Assembly: GCA_002429315.1 (NCBI GenBank)
Contig: DIZC01000120.1
Span: 1-35,114, forward strand
Origin: Alphaproteobacteria bacterium UBA6038
Lineage (GTDB): Bacteria; Pseudomonadota; Alphaproteobacteria; Micropepsales; Micropepsaceae
Reading direction: 5' to 3'
Length of the DNA stretch: 35,114 nt
The notes under the pieces were generated by a model that saw nothing but the letters and a program-made list of their open reading frames with translations, was not told the DNA's origin and made no database searches. Both the position numbers and the translations under genes were made by a program. Of the stretch, positions 1-8,800 are shown piece after piece (position 1 is the first letter of the stretch; each line of letters starts with the position of its first letter).

Positions 1-6
1 CGCATT

Positions 7-32
7 TTTCGACCCTCCCTCAAGGGGAGGGT
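7..32. repeat. 26-bp palindromic element, copy 1
   Basis: This 26-bp element has CCCTCC and GGAGGG arms around a short centre (CTCAAGG). It is identical to positions 4096-4121 and is the exact reverse complement of 3964-3989. It lies just past the 3' end of priA. Such G/C-rich palindromes between gene ends are common in alphaproteobacteria and may act as REP-like or terminator-like elements; that role is inferred. Confidence 0.75.
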
Positions 33-85
33 AGGACTAATCTTTCCGCGTCCGATGCAGCCCAAAGGTTGTTACACAGATCCGT

Positions 86-2278
86 TCAGAAAAAACTCAC
101 CGGGTCGACATCGACGGTGAGGCGGACGGCATTGGGGCACTGCGCGCGCGCCAGCCAGGCGCGCAAATAAGCCTGGATATCCACGTGACGCTCGGCCTGC
201 ACCAGAAGCCGCTCGCGCGTGCGGCCGCGGAGGACCTGGTAGAACGCCGGCGTCGGTCCCCACACTTTCACGCCGCGGCCGGCGGGCGCCGCTTTGGCGA
301 GCATCCGGCCGCAGTCCCGCACGCGTTCCCCGTCCGCGCCGGAGAGAACGATCGCCGCCAGCCGTCCGAACGGCGGCGCGTGCGCGCGCTCGCGATAGAC
401 GCGCTCCTGCTCGTAGAACGCGTCGCGATCGCCCGAGGCGAGCGCCTTCATCACCGCATCGTCGGGGTTGCGCGTTTGAATCAACACGAGTCCCGGCTTC
501 TCGGCGCGGCCGGCCCGCCCCGACACCTGATGCAGCAATTGAAAGGTGCGCTCGCGGGCGCGAATGTCGCCGTCGAAGCCGCCGAGATCGGCATCCACCA
601 CGCCCACCAGAGTCAACTGCGGAAAATGGTGACCTTTGGCGACGATCTGGGTGCCGATCACCACGTCGATCTCGTGCTTGGTCATGGCGCGGATGGCCGC
701 TTGCGTTTCGGCCGGCCCATGCATGGTGTCGCTGGATGCGATCGCCATGCGCGCGTGCGGGAACACGGCCGCGAATTCCTCCGCCACCCGCTCCACGCCG
801 GGGCCGCAGGCGATAAAGCTGGCCTGTGTGTGACATTGCGGGCAGCTCTGCGGCAGGGCGGTGTCGAGTCCGCAATGGTGGCAGATGAGCTTGCGATGAT
901 AGCGATGCTCCACCAGCCATGCCGAGCACTGGCTGCACGTCATCTTGTGTCCGCACGCTTCGCAAAGCGTGAGCGGGGCATAGCCGCGGCGGTTGAGGAA
1001 CAGCATCGCCTGCTCGCCAGCCGCCAACGTTGTCGCCAGCGCTTCGCGCAGCGGTTGCGACAGCCAGGTGCCGGGCTCGGCGCGGGCGTGGCGCAAATCG
1101 ATCAGGCGGATTTCCGGCATCACCGCCGCGCCGTGGCGCCGCGGCAGCTTCAGCCATTTGTACCGCCCGGTGGAAGCGTTCACGTAGGTTTCGAGCGAAG
1201 GCGTCGCGCTCGCCAGCACCACCGGACAATTCTCGATGCGTGCGCGCACCACCGCCATGTCGCGCGCGTGATAGATGGCGCCTTCTTCCTGCTTGTAGGC
1301 CTGCTCGTGCTCCTCATCGACGACGATGAGGCCGAGTTCGGGAAACGGCAGGAACAACGCCGAGCGCGCGCCCACCACCACCCGCGCTTCGCCCTTCATC
1401 ACCGCGCGCCAGGTGCGGCGGCGCTCCTTTGGCGACAGGTCGGAATGCCATTCGGCCGGGCGGCAGCCGAACCGCTCGGCAAACCGGTCGAGGAACTGAA
1501 CGGTGAGCGCGATTTCCGGCAGCAGGATGAGCGTCTGCCGGCCGCGGCGAAGCGCTTCCGCAACCGCGGCGAAATAGGTTTCCGTCTTGCCCGAGCCGGT
1601 GACGCCGTCCAGCAGCGCTGCGGAAAATCGCTGGCTGGCGACCGCGCCGCACAAAGTGCGCGCCGCGGCTTCCTGCTCCAGATTGAGCGTGGAGGTCGCG
1701 AAACCCGGGTCCGGGCAGGCGAACGGCGAGAACTCCGGCAGCGCGACTTCGGCAAGCGCCCCGGCATCGATCAGCCCACGGACGACCGCGGGCGACGCAT
1801 TCGCTTCCTCGGCAAGAGCGGCGGCACTGCGCGCCATTCCGTCACCCGCGACCTCGAGCACGCGCTCGCGCGCCGGGGTCATCCGCGGCGGCATTGCGGT
1901 CCCGCGCACGTAGCCGACACGCGAGACTTCCGCCGCAAAGGCCTGCGGCACGCGCAGCGCCAGCGCCAGCACGAGGCCCGGCGGGGTGAGGGTGTATCGC
2001 GACACCCAATCGATGAAGTTGCAGAGTGACTCCGGCAGCCGCGGTTCGCCAGGCAGCGGCGCGGCTGTCTTCAGCTTGGATTCATCGACGGTTCCGTCCG
2101 GCGGCCGCCATACGGCGCCAATGTAGCGCCGCGGGCCGAGCGGCACGTCCACCAGCGTGCCGCGCGGCGCATCGGAATCGAGGATGTAATCATAGGCGCC
2201 GCCGAGCGGCAATGGCAGCAGAACCCCGGCGCGTTGGGGACGGACTTGCAAAGCAGGCTTCAACGCGGGCGAATTCAT
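86..2278 (-). CDS. priA: Primosomal protein N' (replication restart helicase PriA)
   Basis: PriA recognises stalled forks and D-loops and restarts replication by loading the replicative helicase. The 730-residue product has the N-terminal DNA-binding region (start to about residue 110), a Walker A motif GVTGSGKT at residues 225-232, a DEEH box inside VVDEEHEQAYKQ, and eight zinc-binding cysteines arranged as CEACGHKMTCSQC, ICHHCG and CPQC. A helicase C-terminal domain with ASSDTMHG and QVSGRAGRAEKPG follows. Length is normal for the family. The ATG at 2278 is preferred over an in-frame codon at 2314 because the protein then begins with a short leader before the conserved GVLLPLPLGGAYDY segment. 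It is divergent from, and abuts, the DUF484 gene. Family assignment is secure. Confidence 0.97.
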   Translation of the reverse strand: MNSPALKPALQVRPQRAGVLLPLPLGGAYDYILDSDAPRGTLVDVPLGPRRYIGAVWRPPDGTVDESKLKTAAPLPGEPRLPESLCNFIDWVSRYTLTPPGLVLALALRVPQAFAAEVSRVGYVRGTAMPPRMTPARERVLEVAGDGMARSAAALAEEANASPAVVRGLIDAGALAEVALPEFSPFACPDPGFATSTLNLEQEAAARTLCGAVASQRFSAALLDGVTGSGKTETYFAAVAEALRRGRQTLILLPEIALTVQFLDRFAERFGCRPAEWHSDLSPKERRRTWRAVMKGEARVVVGARSALFLPFPELGLIVVDEEHEQAYKQEEGAIYHARDMAVVRARIENCPVVLASATPSLETYVNASTGRYKWLKLPRRHGAAVMPEIRLIDLRHARAEPGTWLSQPLREALATTLAAGEQAMLFLNRRGYAPLTLCEACGHKMTCSQCSAWLVEHRYHRKLICHHCGLDTALPQSCPQCHTQASFIACGPGVERVAEEFAAVFPHARMAIASSDTMHGPAETQAAIRAMTKHEIDVVIGTQIVAKGHHFPQLTLVGVVDADLGGFDGDIRARERTFQLLHQVSGRAGRAEKPGLVLIQTRNPDDAVMKALASGDRDAFYEQERVYRERAHAPPFGRLAAIVLSGADGERVRDCGRMLAKAAPAGRGVKVWGPTPAFYQVLRGRTRERLLVQAERHVDIQAYLRAWLARAQCPNAVRLTVDVDPVSFF

Positions 2279-2357
2279 GGTTAGACTTTCAGGCGACGTA
2301 CCGGACGGGTCCATTGTTGCGTATGCAGCGTTTCATCGCCAGCCGACGGCGCGCGCC

Positions 2358-3050
2358 GTGAGCGAACGCGCCGAAGTCCGCACGCCGGCGGAAGCCGCCG
2401 CCGAAGCGGTGAAGGCATACATCCGCCTCAACAGCGAGAAGCTGTCTCACGACGGCGAGCTTCTCGCCTTGCTGCTGCCGCAGCGTTTTCGGCGCCGCGA
2501 CGTCGGCGATCTCCAGCGTTACGTGATCGAAAAGCTGCGCGAGGAGAACGCCGCCCTGCGTGCCGAACGCGAAGGGCTGAAAGGCGCCCGCGATCAGGCG
2601 ATCAGGCTGGGCGAAGGCGTCAGGACGCTGGTGCTCGATCTGTTGGACGCACGCACGTTCGAGGAAGCCATTTCGGTTGCCGTTGGCGCTGCGCCCGCTT
2701 TCGGCGCGGATCGCGCGGCGTTGTGCGTCGAGGGCGAAGGCGCGGCGCCGAAGAACTGCGACGGCGTGCGGCTCATCGCGCCGGGAACCGCCATCGCGGT
2801 TCTCGGACGCGAAGCGAGCGGGGCAGTTCTCGCCAGCGGCGGCGGCATGCTGCTTGGCTCGGCGGGCCGCGATTGCCGCAGCCTGGCGGTGTTCCGCCTG
2901 CGTGTCGGCCGCGGCACGCCGCCCCTGCTTTACGTGCTCGGGGCGCGCGAACCGGGCCGCTTCGAAGGCGAGGAGCAATCGGACCTCGGCTTCTTTGCGC
3001 GCGCACTCGAGCGCAGTATTCGGGCATGGCTCGATCTGCCGAGGCCCTGA
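2358..3050 (+). CDS. DUF484 family protein
   Basis: This DUF484 protein is about 230 residues long. The N-terminal part (VKAYIRLNSEKLSHDGELLALLLPQ) is helical and typical of the family. A coiled-coil stretch follows (EKLREENAALRAEREGLKGARD), then a GAF-like domain. Biochemical function is not established; the family recurrently lies next to xerC. The reading frame is open from an in-frame GTG or ATG near 2277, overlapping the priA start. The GTG at 2358 (VSERAEVRTPAEAA) is chosen because the residues before it look unlike the family, but the start is uncertain. Its 3' end overlaps the xerC start by 25 bp, implying co-transcription. Confidence 0.85.
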   Translation: MSERAEVRTPAEAAAEAVKAYIRLNSEKLSHDGELLALLLPQRFRRRDVGDLQRYVIEKLREENAALRAEREGLKGARDQAIRLGEGVRTLVLDLLDARTFEEAISVAVGAAPAFGADRAALCVEGEGAAPKNCDGVRLIAPGTAIAVLGREASGAVLASGGGMLLGSAGRDCRSLAVFRLRVGRGTPPLLYVLGAREPGRFEGEEQSDLGFFARALERSIRAWLDLPRP

Positions 3051-3949
3051 AGCGGGACTGGCTTGCCGTCCTCACCCACGAACGGCGGGCAAGCCCGCAT
3101 ACGCTGCGCGCCTATGGCGACGACCTGGCGCGCTTCATCCAGTTCCTGCGCGAGCACAAGGGCGAAGAGGTGAGCGAGCAAATGCTGGCGGCGTTGTCGG
3201 CTGCCGACATTCGCGGCTTCATCACCCGGCGCCGCAGCGAAAATCTCGGGCCGCGCGGCGTGCACCGGGCGCTGTCGGCGATCCGCAGCTTCTTCCGTTA
3301 TCTGGCGCGCGAGCAGATTCTCGACAATCCTGCGCCGCGCGCGGTGCGCACGCCGCGCCTGCCCCGCAACCTGCCGCGGCCATTGAGCGAAAGGGATGCG
3401 GACCGGACGCTGAAGGAAGCGGCGCTGCCGACAGCCGACGACGCGAACGCTTCATGGATTGCCGCGCGCGACGCGGCGCTGCTGACGCTGCTCTACGGCG
3501 CGGGCCTGCGCATTTCGGAAGCGCTGGGCCTGAAGCGCAAGGACGCGCCGCTCGGCGAATCGCTGGTCATCCTCGGCAAAGGCCGCAAGGAGCGGGTGAT
3601 CCCGATTCTGCCGGCGATCCGGGAAGCGATCGACCGCTATGTCGAGCAGCGGCCGGCCGCGACCGCGCCGGACGAGCCGCTCTTCCTCTCCCGCCGCGGC
3701 AAGCCGATGAGCGCGCGCGAGGCGCAAGCGTTGATGCAGCGGCTGCGCAGCGGACTTGGACTCTCCGATCGCGCCACGCCGCACGCCTTCCGCCACTCCT
3801 TCGCCAGCCATCTGCTCGACGGCGGCGCAGACTTGCGCAGCGTGCAGGAGCTCCTGGGGCATGCCTCTCTGTCGACCACGCAGACCTACACCAAGATCGA
3901 GACGAGACGGCTGATGCAGGTGTACAAGAAGGCGCATCCGCGCGGTTAG
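3026..3949 (+). CDS. xerC: Tyrosine recombinase XerC
   Basis: XerC acts with XerD at dif to resolve chromosome dimers. The 307-residue protein has an N-terminal SAM-like core-binding domain (about 8-95) and a C-terminal catalytic domain with the full set of active-site residues: R162 (GAGLRISEALGL), K185 (GKGRKERVIP), H253 and R256 (HAFRHSFASHLL), H279 (LLGHASLSTTQ) and the nucleophile Y288. Length is typical of XerC/XerD, and the DUF484 neighbour supports XerC over XerD or a phage integrase. The ATG at 3026 gives the usual short N-terminus; upstream open codons in this frame are shadows of the DUF484 gene. Confidence 0.95.
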   Translation: MARSAEALKRDWLAVLTHERRASPHTLRAYGDDLARFIQFLREHKGEEVSEQMLAALSAADIRGFITRRRSENLGPRGVHRALSAIRSFFRYLAREQILDNPAPRAVRTPRLPRNLPRPLSERDADRTLKEAALPTADDANASWIAARDAALLTLLYGAGLRISEALGLKRKDAPLGESLVILGKGRKERVIPILPAIREAIDRYVEQRPAATAPDEPLFLSRRGKPMSAREAQALMQRLRSGLGLSDRATPHAFRHSFASHLLDGGADLRSVQELLGHASLSTTQTYTKIETRRLMQVYKKAHPRG

Positions 3950-3963
3950 AACATCGTGCGCCT

Positions 3964-4121
3964 ACCCTCCCCTTGAGGGAGGGTCGAAAAATCTGGAGCG
4001 AAGCGAAAGATTTTCGGGGAGGGGTTCCACCCGCAGATCGCAGAATGACCCCTCCCCGAAATTTGCTCCCCCCGCAACAAGTGCGGGGTCCCAAATTTCG
4101 ACCCTCCCTCAAGGGGAGGGT
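3964..4121. repeat. Composite palindromic repeat between convergent genes
   Basis: The block fills the gap between the convergent ends of xerC and an MFS gene. It begins with a 26-bp element (3964-3989) and ends with its exact reverse complement (4096-4121); the latter is identical to positions 7-32. Between them are smaller inverted segments such as GGGGAGGGG against CCCCTCCCC and GAAAGATTTTC-like arms. Transcribed from either side it could fold into a long stem, so it may serve as a bidirectional terminator or REP/BIME-like element. No protein is encoded. Confidence 0.75.
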
Positions 4122-4150
4122 CGGTTTTATCTGGTTGAGCCAACTCAGGA

Positions 4151-5356
4151 CTAAATCGTCTCCACCGCCTCCTCGCTGACGTTGATGGTGACGCGGGCGC
4201 CGTGCCACGCGCGGCCCAACCAGATGGCAAACACGGCCGCGCCCGCGCCCATGGCCGACATCAGCAGGTATGCGCGGCCGCCGGCCGCCGCGTACAGCGG
4301 CCCGGACGCAAAGGTCGCAATGCCCATCGCGAGTCCCGACGAACACACCGCGTAGAGGCTCTGGGCGGTTGCCGCGAGCCGCGGCGGCACCGCCTTCAGG
4401 ATGAAGTACATGGCGCCCAAATGCGCCATGGCGAAGGTCGCGCCGTGGAGCAGTTGCGCGAAGATCACGAACGGCAGCGGCGGATCGAAGGCGAGGATCG
4501 CCCACCGCACCGCGCACGCCACGCCGCCTAGCAGCAGCAATCGAGTCGCGCCGAGCACGCGGAACACCCGGAGCGACACCGACATCAGGCCGATCTCTGC
4601 CAGCACCCCCAGCGGCCAGATCATTCCGATCAGCGTGCCGCTGTAGCCGAGGGCACGCCAGTGCAGGCCGCCGTACCCGTAATAGAAGGCGTGGCTGCCC
4701 TGATCGAGACTGGCTGCAATCAAAAAGATCACGAACACGCGCGCGCGCAGCAGTTCCCTTGCCTCCGCCAGCGTGGCGCGCAGGCTGGCGAGGAAGGGCG
4801 TGCGCGCGCGGTCCGTTGGCGGCGGCGGCAGCGCGTAAATGCTGACCAGATTGAGGGCAACCGCCACCGTCAGCCACGGCGCGATCGCCACCAGCCCGAA
4901 GATCGACACCAGAATGCCGGAGCCGATGTTGCCCAGCACAAAGAGGGTCGAGGCCCACAACCGGACATGGCCGTAGTCGAAACCGAACCGCTCCGACAGT
5001 CGCACGCTCACGCTTTCGAGCAGCGGCGTGACGGCGCCGCCCGCGACATTCGCCGGCACGGCCGCAATGAAAATGGCAACCGCGGCGGTCGTCCAGTTCA
5101 GCGCTCCGTAGCCGGCCAACACGATCGCATACAGGAACAGCATCATGCCGCGGCGGTCGTTGCGCGCGTCGGCAATCAGGCCGGTGACCGGCGCCACCAA
5201 CACGCGCAGGAGCATGCCGGTGGCAAGCGTGACGCCGATCTGGCCGGGCGAAAGGCCGCGCCAGGCGAGCCACGCGCCGAAGAACGGCGTGTAGGCGCCG
5301 CCGATCAGGCCGGAAGCGGCCTGCGCCAGACTCAAGCGAAGCGCGATGCGGCGCAA
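4151..5356 (-). CDS. MFS permease, HcaT/MFS_1-like
   Basis: The product is a polytopic inner-membrane protein of about 401 residues with around 12 hydrophobic segments. It starts with LRLSLAQAASGLIGGAYTPFFGAWLAWRGLS and has the loop GLIADARNDRRG, a form of the MFS signature between helices 2 and 3. The opening pattern resembles the HcaT/phenylpropionate permease-like branch of MFS_1; the substrate cannot be read from sequence. The frame opens with a TTG codon one base after the stop of the upstream gene (…TGA-T-TTG on minus), so translation may be coupled and the exact start is uncertain. It is the last gene of a four-gene minus-strand unit with a phosphotransferase. Confidence 0.85.
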   Translation of the reverse strand: MRRIALRLSLAQAASGLIGGAYTPFFGAWLAWRGLSPGQIGVTLATGMLLRVLVAPVTGLIADARNDRRGMMLFLYAIVLAGYGALNWTTAAVAIFIAAVPANVAGGAVTPLLESVSVRLSERFGFDYGHVRLWASTLFVLGNIGSGILVSIFGLVAIAPWLTVAVALNLVSIYALPPPPTDRARTPFLASLRATLAEARELLRARVFVIFLIAASLDQGSHAFYYGYGGLHWRALGYSGTLIGMIWPLGVLAEIGLMSVSLRVFRVLGATRLLLLGGVACAVRWAILAFDPPLPFVIFAQLLHGATFAMAHLGAMYFILKAVPPRLAATAQSLYAVCSSGLAMGIATFASGPLYAAAGGRAYLLMSAMGAGAAVFAIWLGRAWHGARVTINVSEEAVETI

Positions 5357-5357
5357 A

Positions 5358-5804
5358 TCAGCCGGTGGGAAGGCGCACGAGTCGGCGCTCGGCGGCGGCT
5401 TTCAGCAGCGCCCAGATGCGCCGTTCGGCATCGCGCGCTTGCGCGCCGGGCTGTGGTTCCACATGCGCCTGCAATTCGATGAGCAGGCGCCGCAGATCGT
5501 AGTTCGCAGCATCGAGCGCCGAGATGGTGAGCGATGTGCCTTTCGTTTCCGCCGCAGCGAGCAGGCGTGACTTCAACGAGTCATCGGCGACCTCGGGAGC
5601 GAGCGCCGCGAAGAGTTGGCGCATGTCGTCGTTCTCGGCCGCACGGATATCCGCGCCGCGCTCGTATTCCTGCGCCGCCATCATCGACAGCATCGCGATC
5701 AGCGAGGCCGTGCCCTGCGGGTAGCCTGCCGGCAGCAGCGGCGCCACGCCGGTGAGCAGCTGAAACGCGGAGGTGTTCAGAACCTGATCGGCTTCCGGCT
5801 TCAT
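5358..5804 (-). CDS. Small helical protein in phosphotransferase operon
   Basis: This 148-residue protein (MKPEADQVLNTSAFQLLTG…) is predicted mostly helical, with no signal peptide or transmembrane segment. Its C-terminus (ARDAERRIWALLKAAAERRLV) resembles the end of DUF6285-type proteins, which often sit beside APH-like phosphotransferases, but the resemblance is weak and I do not assign the family. The ATG at 5804 overlaps the stop of the upstream phosphotransferase as ATGA. An ATG two codons earlier (5810) is an alternative. The overlap points to translational coupling and a shared pathway. Confidence 0.75.
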   Translation of the reverse strand: MKPEADQVLNTSAFQLLTGVAPLLPAGYPQGTASLIAMLSMMAAQEYERGADIRAAENDDMRQLFAALAPEVADDSLKSRLLAAAETKGTSLTISALDAANYDLRRLLIELQAHVEPQPGAQARDAERRIWALLKAAAERRLVRLPTG

Positions 5805-6823
5805 GCGCATTTCTCCGACAGCCGGTCGGCCAGCACCTTGTTGTGGAAGGCAAGGCAATACCAGCCGGAAAACGCGTTCACCGGATCGTTGTTGCGGCCT
5901 TCGAAATATTCGCGAGCGGCGGAGATCCAGATGCCGAGCCCTTTGAGGCTCGCGAAAATCTCCCACCATGCAAATGCGTTCACGTCGAAGCGCAAGCCGC
6001 TGGTTTGCTCCCAAATGCCGATTGCCTCCTCGCGCGGAATGGTGCCGGCGGGCCGGGACGGATCGCCATGGCTCCACAACGGATCGAGCGCCCAGGCGAG
6101 ATCCTCCAGCGGATCGCCAAGATGCGCCATCTCCCAATCGAGAATGCCACGGATGACGCCATCCGCATCGTAGAGAAAATTGCCGGTGCGGTAGTCGCCG
6201 TGCACGACCGATATCTTCTGCGCGGGCGGCGGCGGATTGTGCATGAGCCAGCGAATGGCGGCGCGCGCGATGGGCTGCGGCTCGCGTTCGTCTTCTTCGA
6301 TGACCTTCTCCCACCGCTCGAGTTCGTGGCGCCAGCAATCCTCGCGCGCCCCATCGAGATCGGCGAGCCCGATGGCGTCGGGATCGGCACCCGCGATGCG
6401 GCCGAGGATCGAGAAGAACTGCTCGCCGATCTTGTCACGCAGCGGGCCGTAGGGATTTGCGTTGAGAATGGAAGCGACAGCGCAGTTCTCGATCTCCTCC
6501 ATGATGAAGAACGGGCGATCCAGCGCCGCGCCGTCGGTTTCCAGAGCGATCGGTTCCGGCACCGGCAGACCCAGCGCGTGAAAGGCCTGGTAGGCGCGGA
6601 ATTCCGTGGTGCGCTCGGTTTCGATCAGGCTGGCCGGCGGATCGCGGCGCAGAATGAGGGCGCGGTCTCGGGCCACACCGTTGTCATGATAGCGGGCGCG
6701 AAAGCGGTAGGTCTCGCGGCTGGCGCCGCCATAGATGCGCGACAGGTTTTCGACAACCAGATCGTCCGCGCCGAGCTTGGCGCCGAGATAATGTTGCAGG
6801 CGCGGCGTAAGGTCGTCGCTCAC
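5801..6823 (-). CDS. APH-family phosphotransferase (ACAD10/11-like kinase)
   Basis: This 340-residue aminoglycoside-phosphotransferase-fold kinase has the catalytic loop VVHGDYRTGNFLYD (H208, D210, N215) and the metal-binding GILDWEMAHLGDPLEDLAW (D229). These are the forms typical of the kinase domain of ACAD10/ACAD11-type proteins, which phosphorylate hydroxyacyl-CoA intermediates, rather than of antibiotic-resistance enzymes. The glycine-rich region is YGGASRETYRFR and the lysine-strand counterpart is ALILRRDPP. The GTG start at 6823 overlaps the upstream stop (GTGA); a much longer open frame upstream is rejected as antisense or overlapping sequence. The substrate is not known. Context suggests lipid or xenobiotic acyl metabolism. 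Confidence 0.9.
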   Translation of the reverse strand: MSDDLTPRLQHYLGAKLGADDLVVENLSRIYGGASRETYRFRARYHDNGVARDRALILRRDPPASLIETERTTEFRAYQAFHALGLPVPEPIALETDGAALDRPFFIMEEIENCAVASILNANPYGPLRDKIGEQFFSILGRIAGADPDAIGLADLDGAREDCWRHELERWEKVIEEDEREPQPIARAAIRWLMHNPPPPAQKISVVHGDYRTGNFLYDADGVIRGILDWEMAHLGDPLEDLAWALDPLWSHGDPSRPAGTIPREEAIGIWEQTSGLRFDVNAFAWWEIFASLKGLGIWISAAREYFEGRNNDPVNAFSGWYCLAFHNKVLADRLSEKCA

Positions 6824-7920
6824 GGCGCCGGATCGAGAATGTCTTTGAAGCCCGATGGCGCGTAGGGCCCGAGCACCAGCTGCTCCAGCACGCCCCGGCC
6901 GTTGCGCTCCACGCCGGGGCCTTGCAGGTGCGCCGTCACGAACGCCTGCACGTGCAGGAAGCGCGGATCCATTTCGTTCACGTCCGCAAGCGCATATCTG
7001 TCGTAGCCGAGCGCCTTCTCGCCCTTGTACATGCCGTGGCCCCATTCGGGATGCCCATAGCCGATTCCCGACATGGAGAAATTGAACTGCGGCACGAGTT
7101 CGGCCCGCCACCTGCCGCCCTCCGGGTCGGTTGCCTCGATTGCCGCGCGCTTCGCATGCCGCGTGCCCGATTTGAAATCGATGTGCGAGCTGCAGCTCGC
7201 CATGTGAACCGCGTCGCTGTCGCCGAGATTGCCGATCACCGAGGCGGTGTTCCACGGCTTGCCGGAGCCATCTGCGTTGAGGTGGTAGAGCATGAAGCGA
7301 TCGTCGAAATTGAGCGGCGACCACAGCCAATAGAATTGCGGCAGGCGCGGCGGGGCGAGCGGTTGCGCATCGCCGATGCCGATGGGCCGCACGCCCCACG
7401 AGCGGTCGCGCGTGCCGAGCACATGCGGACCGATCTCGATCCGCGTGCCGTCAAGTTCAAGAAAGCCTTCGTACGATCCATTCTGAGTCAGCCGCGTGTA
7501 ATCCAGCAGCGTGCGCGGCCCTTGCCGATAGGTGAAGCGCGGTTCTTCCACCGCGCGCGCCCGCGCGCTGAACCGAAGATCGGCGCGGATGCCGTGCGGG
7601 TTATCGCCCACGCGCACGTGCAGCCGCTGCAGCGGTTCGACCACCTCGATGGCGATCGGGCCCACGCGCGTATCCATCCGCTCGCTGTTGAGCAGGCGCG
7701 AGGCGCGCAGATTGTGCTGCACGCCGTCGCGGATCACCGAGAACGCGGCATCCATCACGTTCAGGTGCGGGTAGACGCCCAGCGCGGCGGCGAAGAACAC
7801 CTCGCCGTCCGGCGTGTAACCGTTGAAGAAGTAGCGGTCGTAGAAATTGCGGTCGGTGCCGGACGTGGCGATCGGCTCCGGCAATTGGTGAACCGGAAAG
7901 TCGTCAGCCCTGGTCAGCAT
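6820..7920 (-). CDS. DUF7064/DUF7065-like protein
   Basis: This is a soluble 366-residue protein rich in beta strands and aromatic residues (FYDRYFFNGYTPDGEVFFAAALGVYPHLN near the start; FYWLWSPLNFDDRFMLYHLNADG in the middle; RSWGVRP). It resembles the uncharacterised two-part family I know as DUF7065/DUF7064, lipocalin/AttH-like beta proteins found beside APH-like phosphotransferases. The family name is from memory and should be checked. No signal peptide is visible. It is the first gene of the four-gene unit, and its stop overlaps the start of the kinase, supporting a joint role. Confidence 0.8.
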   Translation of the reverse strand: MLTRADDFPVHQLPEPIATSGTDRNFYDRYFFNGYTPDGEVFFAAALGVYPHLNVMDAAFSVIRDGVQHNLRASRLLNSERMDTRVGPIAIEVVEPLQRLHVRVGDNPHGIRADLRFSARARAVEEPRFTYRQGPRTLLDYTRLTQNGSYEGFLELDGTRIEIGPHVLGTRDRSWGVRPIGIGDAQPLAPPRLPQFYWLWSPLNFDDRFMLYHLNADGSGKPWNTASVIGNLGDSDAVHMASCSSHIDFKSGTRHAKRAAIEATDPEGGRWRAELVPQFNFSMSGIGYGHPEWGHGMYKGEKALGYDRYALADVNEMDPRFLHVQAFVTAHLQGPGVERNGRGVLEQLVLGPYAPSGFKDILDPAP

Positions 7921-7986
7921 GCGGAGGTTCGCGCGAGCCCACGCCGCACAATGGCCGAGCCCTCATCAGGGAGCAATGCGCGGAGA

Positions 7987-8790
7987 TCAGACCGTCGGCG
8001 GGCTTGGCGGCCGCGTGAAGCTCTGGCGGATCGGGCCGGGCGGACGGCTGCCGAACGGCAGGACCGTAGTGTAGAGCAGCAGGGCGGCGCTGAACGTCGC
8101 CCATGGCCATACGATGACGCAAAAGATCAGCGCCACCGCAAACGCGATCACCGGCGCCGCCAGCCGCTTGGGCACGTACAGGTTCTTGAGCGAAAGCGTC
8201 GGCAGGCGGCTCACCATCAGTAGCGAAATGAGCGCCATCCAGCCGCCATTCACAAAAGGATCGCGCAGGATCGCTAGAGGGCCCTGGAAACTGAACAGCA
8301 TGGGCAGCAGAATGAGGCATGCCGCAGCCGGCGCCGGAACGCCGGTAAAGTGCTCCGCAGGCGAGCCGTCTTCGTCGGTCTCCTCGCTCTGGATGTTGAA
8401 GCGCGCCAGCCGGATCGCGCAGCAGGCGCAGAACACGAGCGCTATCGTCCAGCCCGCGCCGCCGCCATGATAGAGCGTCCACATATACACGAGCACCGCG
8501 GGCGCGATGCCGAAGCTGACGAGATCGGCCAGCGAATCGAGTTGCGCCCCGAATTTGCTTTCGAGGCCGAGAAGGCGGGCGATGCGCCCGTCCAGGGTAT
8601 CGAGAATTGCGGCGATCACGATCGCCACCACCGCGCCCTGCCAATGGCCGGACAATGCAAAGCGGATGGCGGTGGCCCCGGTGCAAAGGCCCAGCAAGGT
8701 CAGCGCGTTGGGGATGAATTTGCTGAACGGCAGCTCTTCCATCTCTTCGCGCAACGCCGCGATGCCGCGACGGGGAATTCGTCTTCTCAT
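7987..8790 (-). CDS. pssA: CDP-diacylglycerol-serine O-phosphatidyltransferase
   Basis: The enzyme condenses CDP-diacylglycerol with L-serine to give phosphatidylserine at the inner membrane. The 267-residue protein carries the full CDP-alcohol phosphatidyltransferase motif: D64, D67, G68, A71, R72, G81, D85 and D89 (ILDTLDGRIARLLG…GAQLDSLAD). Multiple membrane segments follow. The ATG at 8790 is chosen because upstream codons overlap psd. It starts 10 bp after the psd stop, so the two genes of the phosphatidylethanolamine pathway are co-transcribed. This is the multi-span, subclass II-like type. Confidence 0.95.
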   Translation of the reverse strand: MRRRIPRRGIAALREEMEELPFSKFIPNALTLLGLCTGATAIRFALSGHWQGAVVAIVIAAILDTLDGRIARLLGLESKFGAQLDSLADLVSFGIAPAVLVYMWTLYHGGGAGWTIALVFCACCAIRLARFNIQSEETDEDGSPAEHFTGVPAPAAACLILLPMLFSFQGPLAILRDPFVNGGWMALISLLMVSRLPTLSLKNLYVPKRLAAPVIAFAVALIFCVIVWPWATFSAALLLYTTVLPFGSRPPGPIRQSFTRPPSPPTV

Positions 8791-8800
8791 CGTCTTTACC

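Noticed and set aside
185..2029. Long plus-strand open frame of 614 codons
   Set aside because: It lies wholly antisense to priA, is rich in Arg/His/Gln/Ala as expected for a shadow in high-GC DNA, and has no recognisable domain.
5843..8223. Long plus-strand frames (5843-6865 and 6922-8223)
   Set aside because: Antisense to the kinase and DUF7064-like genes, which have clear motifs; composition is that of shadow frames.
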